This document shows positions 60,880 through 64,000 of a stretch of 64,000 bases of DNA, in pieces (positions within the stretch are counted from its first letter, which is position 1; every line of letters begins with the position of its first letter). Source of the DNA: Camarhynchus parvulus (Eukaryota > Chordata > Aves > Passeriformes > Thraupidae); assembly GCF_901933205.1 (NCBI RefSeq), contig NC_044572.1, forward strand, positions 26,064,501 through 26,128,500. Reading direction: 5' to 3'. The notes beneath the pieces were generated by a model, which ran no database searches, had not been told where the DNA came from, and saw only the letters and a program-made list of their open reading frames with translations. Position numbers and translations under genes: made by a program.

Positions 60880-61050
60880 AGTAACATGAAGGCTTAATTT
60901 GGGCTGCTAATTAGACTTGAGAAGGAGACTGCGGCTGGACAGCAGCTGTGAGAAGAAAGAATGAGCATACTCAGAGTTTTGTTTCATCTGATCCTGTTTT
61001 TCACCCTTGTTTAACTATCTGGCAATTATTGTGCATATGCTTGTGTTCTT
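60880..61050. promoter_or_regulatory. Candidate conserved non-coding element
   Basis: The stretch has CTAATTAG (a homeodomain palindrome, about 60906-60913), E-box CAGCTG near 60943-60948, and ATTATTGTGCATATGC-like POU wording around 61026-61041. It has no open frame or repeat similarity. This is a motif-based guess. Confidence 0.3.
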
Positions 61051-64000
61051 TAAAATTTATCCTGCAAGTAAGAAACTACAGATAGTGAGAAACTGATGTT
61101 TCTTTCTTCCCCCATGGTTTTATCCCACAGTGAAGGCCAGGCTTAAGGTGATGGAGTACCTGGCCTTGCATTTGTGCCAGATGTTTTCCTTGGTATTTCT
61201 TTGGAGGAATAATCACATTATTTTTTCATGGAATATCATAGTGCTCAGTTTTGAGGAGGAGCATGTTCTTGCCTTTTGTACCCTGCTTCTGCTTTGTATA
61301 TTTTTGTGGAGCCCATGTGTCTAGTGCCTGATAGCTAATCCCAAGGGTGGTGTGATTTAATAAGATGAAAGAGTGATATGGCTGCATCCTGCCCATTATG
61401 CCCTTAGGAAAGAGATTTTTATTTGCTGTGAGATGTTGTTGATGGTGCATTTGGCTTCCTTTCATCAAGTGACAATTGCAGTTTTAAGAGTACAGTACAG
61501 AGAGCCACTTTAAAGCCAAACATCTCAATTCACAAGTAAGGGAAGGAAAAAAAGTTGTGCAGCTGGAGGATGCTATTTCTTCTCAGCAGCTGTCATTGAA
61601 AAGGCACATGAATGCTGTAGATGTCAGGTGTCATAAATGCTCCATCCAGAGTTTGTCACGTGCCTGGAAATATCATATGAAGTGTTGGAAAGAAGTTTCT
61701 GAACATATTAGAAGTCTCTAGAAAGCTTGCATTGGAGTTTGCTATATTAAAATTTTAGGGAATGAGGAATTAATGGAAGTGAAATCTAAGCAAAACCTCT
61801 ATTTTTACCATAGTCACAGAGCCTTTTTTTGTAACTCAGATCAAAATGTTTGGCTTTGGTAGAAAAAATGTTCATGACAAATTCTCTGCTCTTTCCTTGG
61901 CTCTCCAAATCTTTAGATGTACCCACAAGGGGACGTCTGCAGATTTTAAAGAGAGATGCACACATGCAGTTGTGGTCATGAGAAAAAAGCACTATTCGAA
62001 TATAAAAAGAGGCTTTACATTAGAAAAATATTATACAGTGTGCCCACTATATGCTCTATTAGCAGCTCCCAAACTTTTGTTTTATGCCTTTCTCGTTTCT
62101 TCCCCTTCTTCACTGGCAGCAGATGTCATCACTGGGATAGAAGAAAGGACGAACAGCTGAAGCCATGAAGAATATCTGGGTCTTTTCACTTGATTCACAC
62201 TCCTGGATTCAGACTCCTGTCTTCTTCTAACAGGTCCTTGTTGAGGGAGGGCAGTGCTTGACAAAGCTGGTGTGTATAGGTTGGCTGGGATCTTTGGCTC
62301 TATGCAGGATTCCAAGTCCCCAGTGTGTGGTACAGGAGGTACCCCAGATTGCCTGTGGAGTTGTTCCCAAGTTTGCATATAGTTTGGTCTCCAGAAAGAC
62401 ATGGGGGCTGAGTTGTAGTCATTTTGCTCCTCTCTTTCTACAATGTATTCAATGTGATCTGTGCTTGACAGCAGCTGCACTACCTATGTATGGGGGCACT
62501 TAGTATGAGTCACTATCAAAACCATGAGCTTGAGAATTGTTGAGGTCTGATGCCTGGTGACAGCTGGGGCAAGGAAAGGGTGAGTTTTGAATCTGCTCTC
62601 TTGGACCTTGGACTCTGGTATTAACATGCAGGTTTTCTGTAATGTCCTGTTCCTTTTCAGTTGTCACTGGCTGGCTTTCTCTGCGTATCATTTCTGTCAA
62701 CTATCGAAATCAGAGTGTCTCTTCCTATTCCAGCTGGCAGTTGCCAAAGCTATGTGAAACAGAGCTGGATATACAGAAGAACACTTTTCATTTGTTTTTA
62801 TGTCAGGTGAAAATGTAACACTAGAAACCTAGGGGTGTTTATTGATGCAGGGGACACCAGGCACTGAGTGCTGGAATTCTGCTTAAAGGAAGCAAGACAG
62901 ATGGGAAGAGAAAAAAAAAATCCACACCTGTCAAGTGTCACATCATCGCAGGTGAGTCTAAAGAATAAAAGTAGCATCTTCTTCCAGTATACTAGTGCAT
63001 CTGCACAAGAAATCCTTTGGTAACGCATGCCTGTTTTTCATTTAATAGATTTTTAAATGAAGATTATGGAAAATTTGCATACAGTGTGCCTCACTGTACT
63101 GAGTTAATAGCAGATTTTATGAGGTAAGGAGTACTGGGCCCCATTACACCAGTCTCCCTTCTGTATCTGTGGCCGTAGGAGATTGAAAGGGTTGAGATCA
63201 AGGCCACCAAGGAGAGTGGAAGTACTGACAACATCTTACTAATTTTGCATTGCAGCTGTCAAGTAAGTCCATGAATATTGAGGATTCATGGAGTAATCAT
63301 CTGCACATTAGTCTCTTAAGGAAAACTTGTGATTTCACTTTGTGTCTCACCAGGTGATGACTGGTTCATGATTGACTTCCTTTCCTCATATTTCCAAGAG
63401 CTCTTCTATATCCCATAAATCTCAATATATTTGTAATTGATTGAAAAATATTGCCTATAGATTCAAGTATAAGATTTGTTTCCCAATTTGTATGAACTGC
63501 AAAGAAATACCCTGACCATTTGACTGGTTTTACAATTTTCTGTAACACATTTGTATTGAATGTTGAGAAAAATGTGACTTTTAAGATGAAAGTATGGTTT
63601 GATTTTTAAAAGAGTAACAATGATAGGAAGAAAGGAATACACTGTTGTCTATCTTTAGAATATAATGAGAATAGGCTACATTTGTATTATTTCCTGGGCT
63701 TAAGTTTCATTACAGTTATTTTCCCAATGAATCCATTGCATGGTGTGCTATTTCCTCTTTTCATTACCATCTTTTTCATGCAAAGGCAGTTATGGAATCT
63801 TAATGATTCTGTTATTTAAACCTTTTTGATAATCTCTATGTTTTGAACGACCTCTCTTTCACCTCTTCGCTAAGATTGCTGAAACTGAGACTAGGAGTTG
63901 CTTTCAAATCAAATTACTCACAGTTATTGTCACAATTACAGATATTACAAAAAGGATGAGGGAAAAAAAAAGAAAAGGAAGTGTGAAACTGAACTAGTTT

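Larger units (their letters stand above)
35181..64000. other. Intergenic region upstream of ICA1
   Basis: AT-rich DNA with no gene I can support. It contains the CR1 relics, microsatellites, inverted repeats and candidate regulatory elements listed separately. In mammals the gene beyond the ICA1 promoter is NXPH1, a neurexophilin, and none of its coding sequence is recognisable here. Between the listed features the sequence shows nothing I can interpret. Short open frames are scattered at chance density. Confidence 0.7.

Overview
The window looks like vertebrate, most likely bird, nuclear DNA. It is AT-rich, with coding sequence in short GT-AG spliced exons, one strong CpG island, and several degenerate CR1-type LINE fragments of the kind that dominate bird genomes. 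There is no prokaryotic gene organisation. Nearly all of the longer open reading frames look like chance openings, or lie inside the CpG island or a repeat.

The one gene I can identify is the 5' part of ICA1 (islet cell autoantigen 1, ICA69) on the minus strand. Reading right to left: a CpG-island promoter with a probable non-coding first exon (splice donor at 34803/34802), an 11.5 kb first intron, a 39-nt exon carrying the ATG (23232-23270), and four more coding exons at 20957-21128, 18954-19026, 17194-17317 and 14797-14995. The five coding pieces total 585 nt and join in phase into 195 residues. These cover the N-terminus and the first two thirds or so of the arfaptin-homology (BAR-like) domain. 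The next exon was not found between 14796 and 1, so the rest of the gene probably lies beyond the left edge, behind an intron of at least 14.8 kb.

From about 35.2 kb to 64 kb I see no recognisable gene. In mammals, NXPH1 is the gene that lies beyond the ICA1 promoter, and this stretch probably corresponds to that intergenic interval (inference). It holds CR1 relics at about 38.8-39.1, 43.6-44.4 and 53.1-53.5 kb, short tandem and inverted repeats, and a few segments that look like candidate conserved regulatory elements. The main ones are around 57.26 kb (an RFX X-box-like site), 58.7-59.1 kb (homeodomain- and POU-like palindromes) and 60.88-61.05 kb.

I found no tRNA, rRNA, CRISPR array or intact mobile element, and nothing that amounts to a novel multi-gene system. 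The findings are candidate regulatory elements, small repeat structures and a few unexplained open frames, all needing comparative or transcript data.
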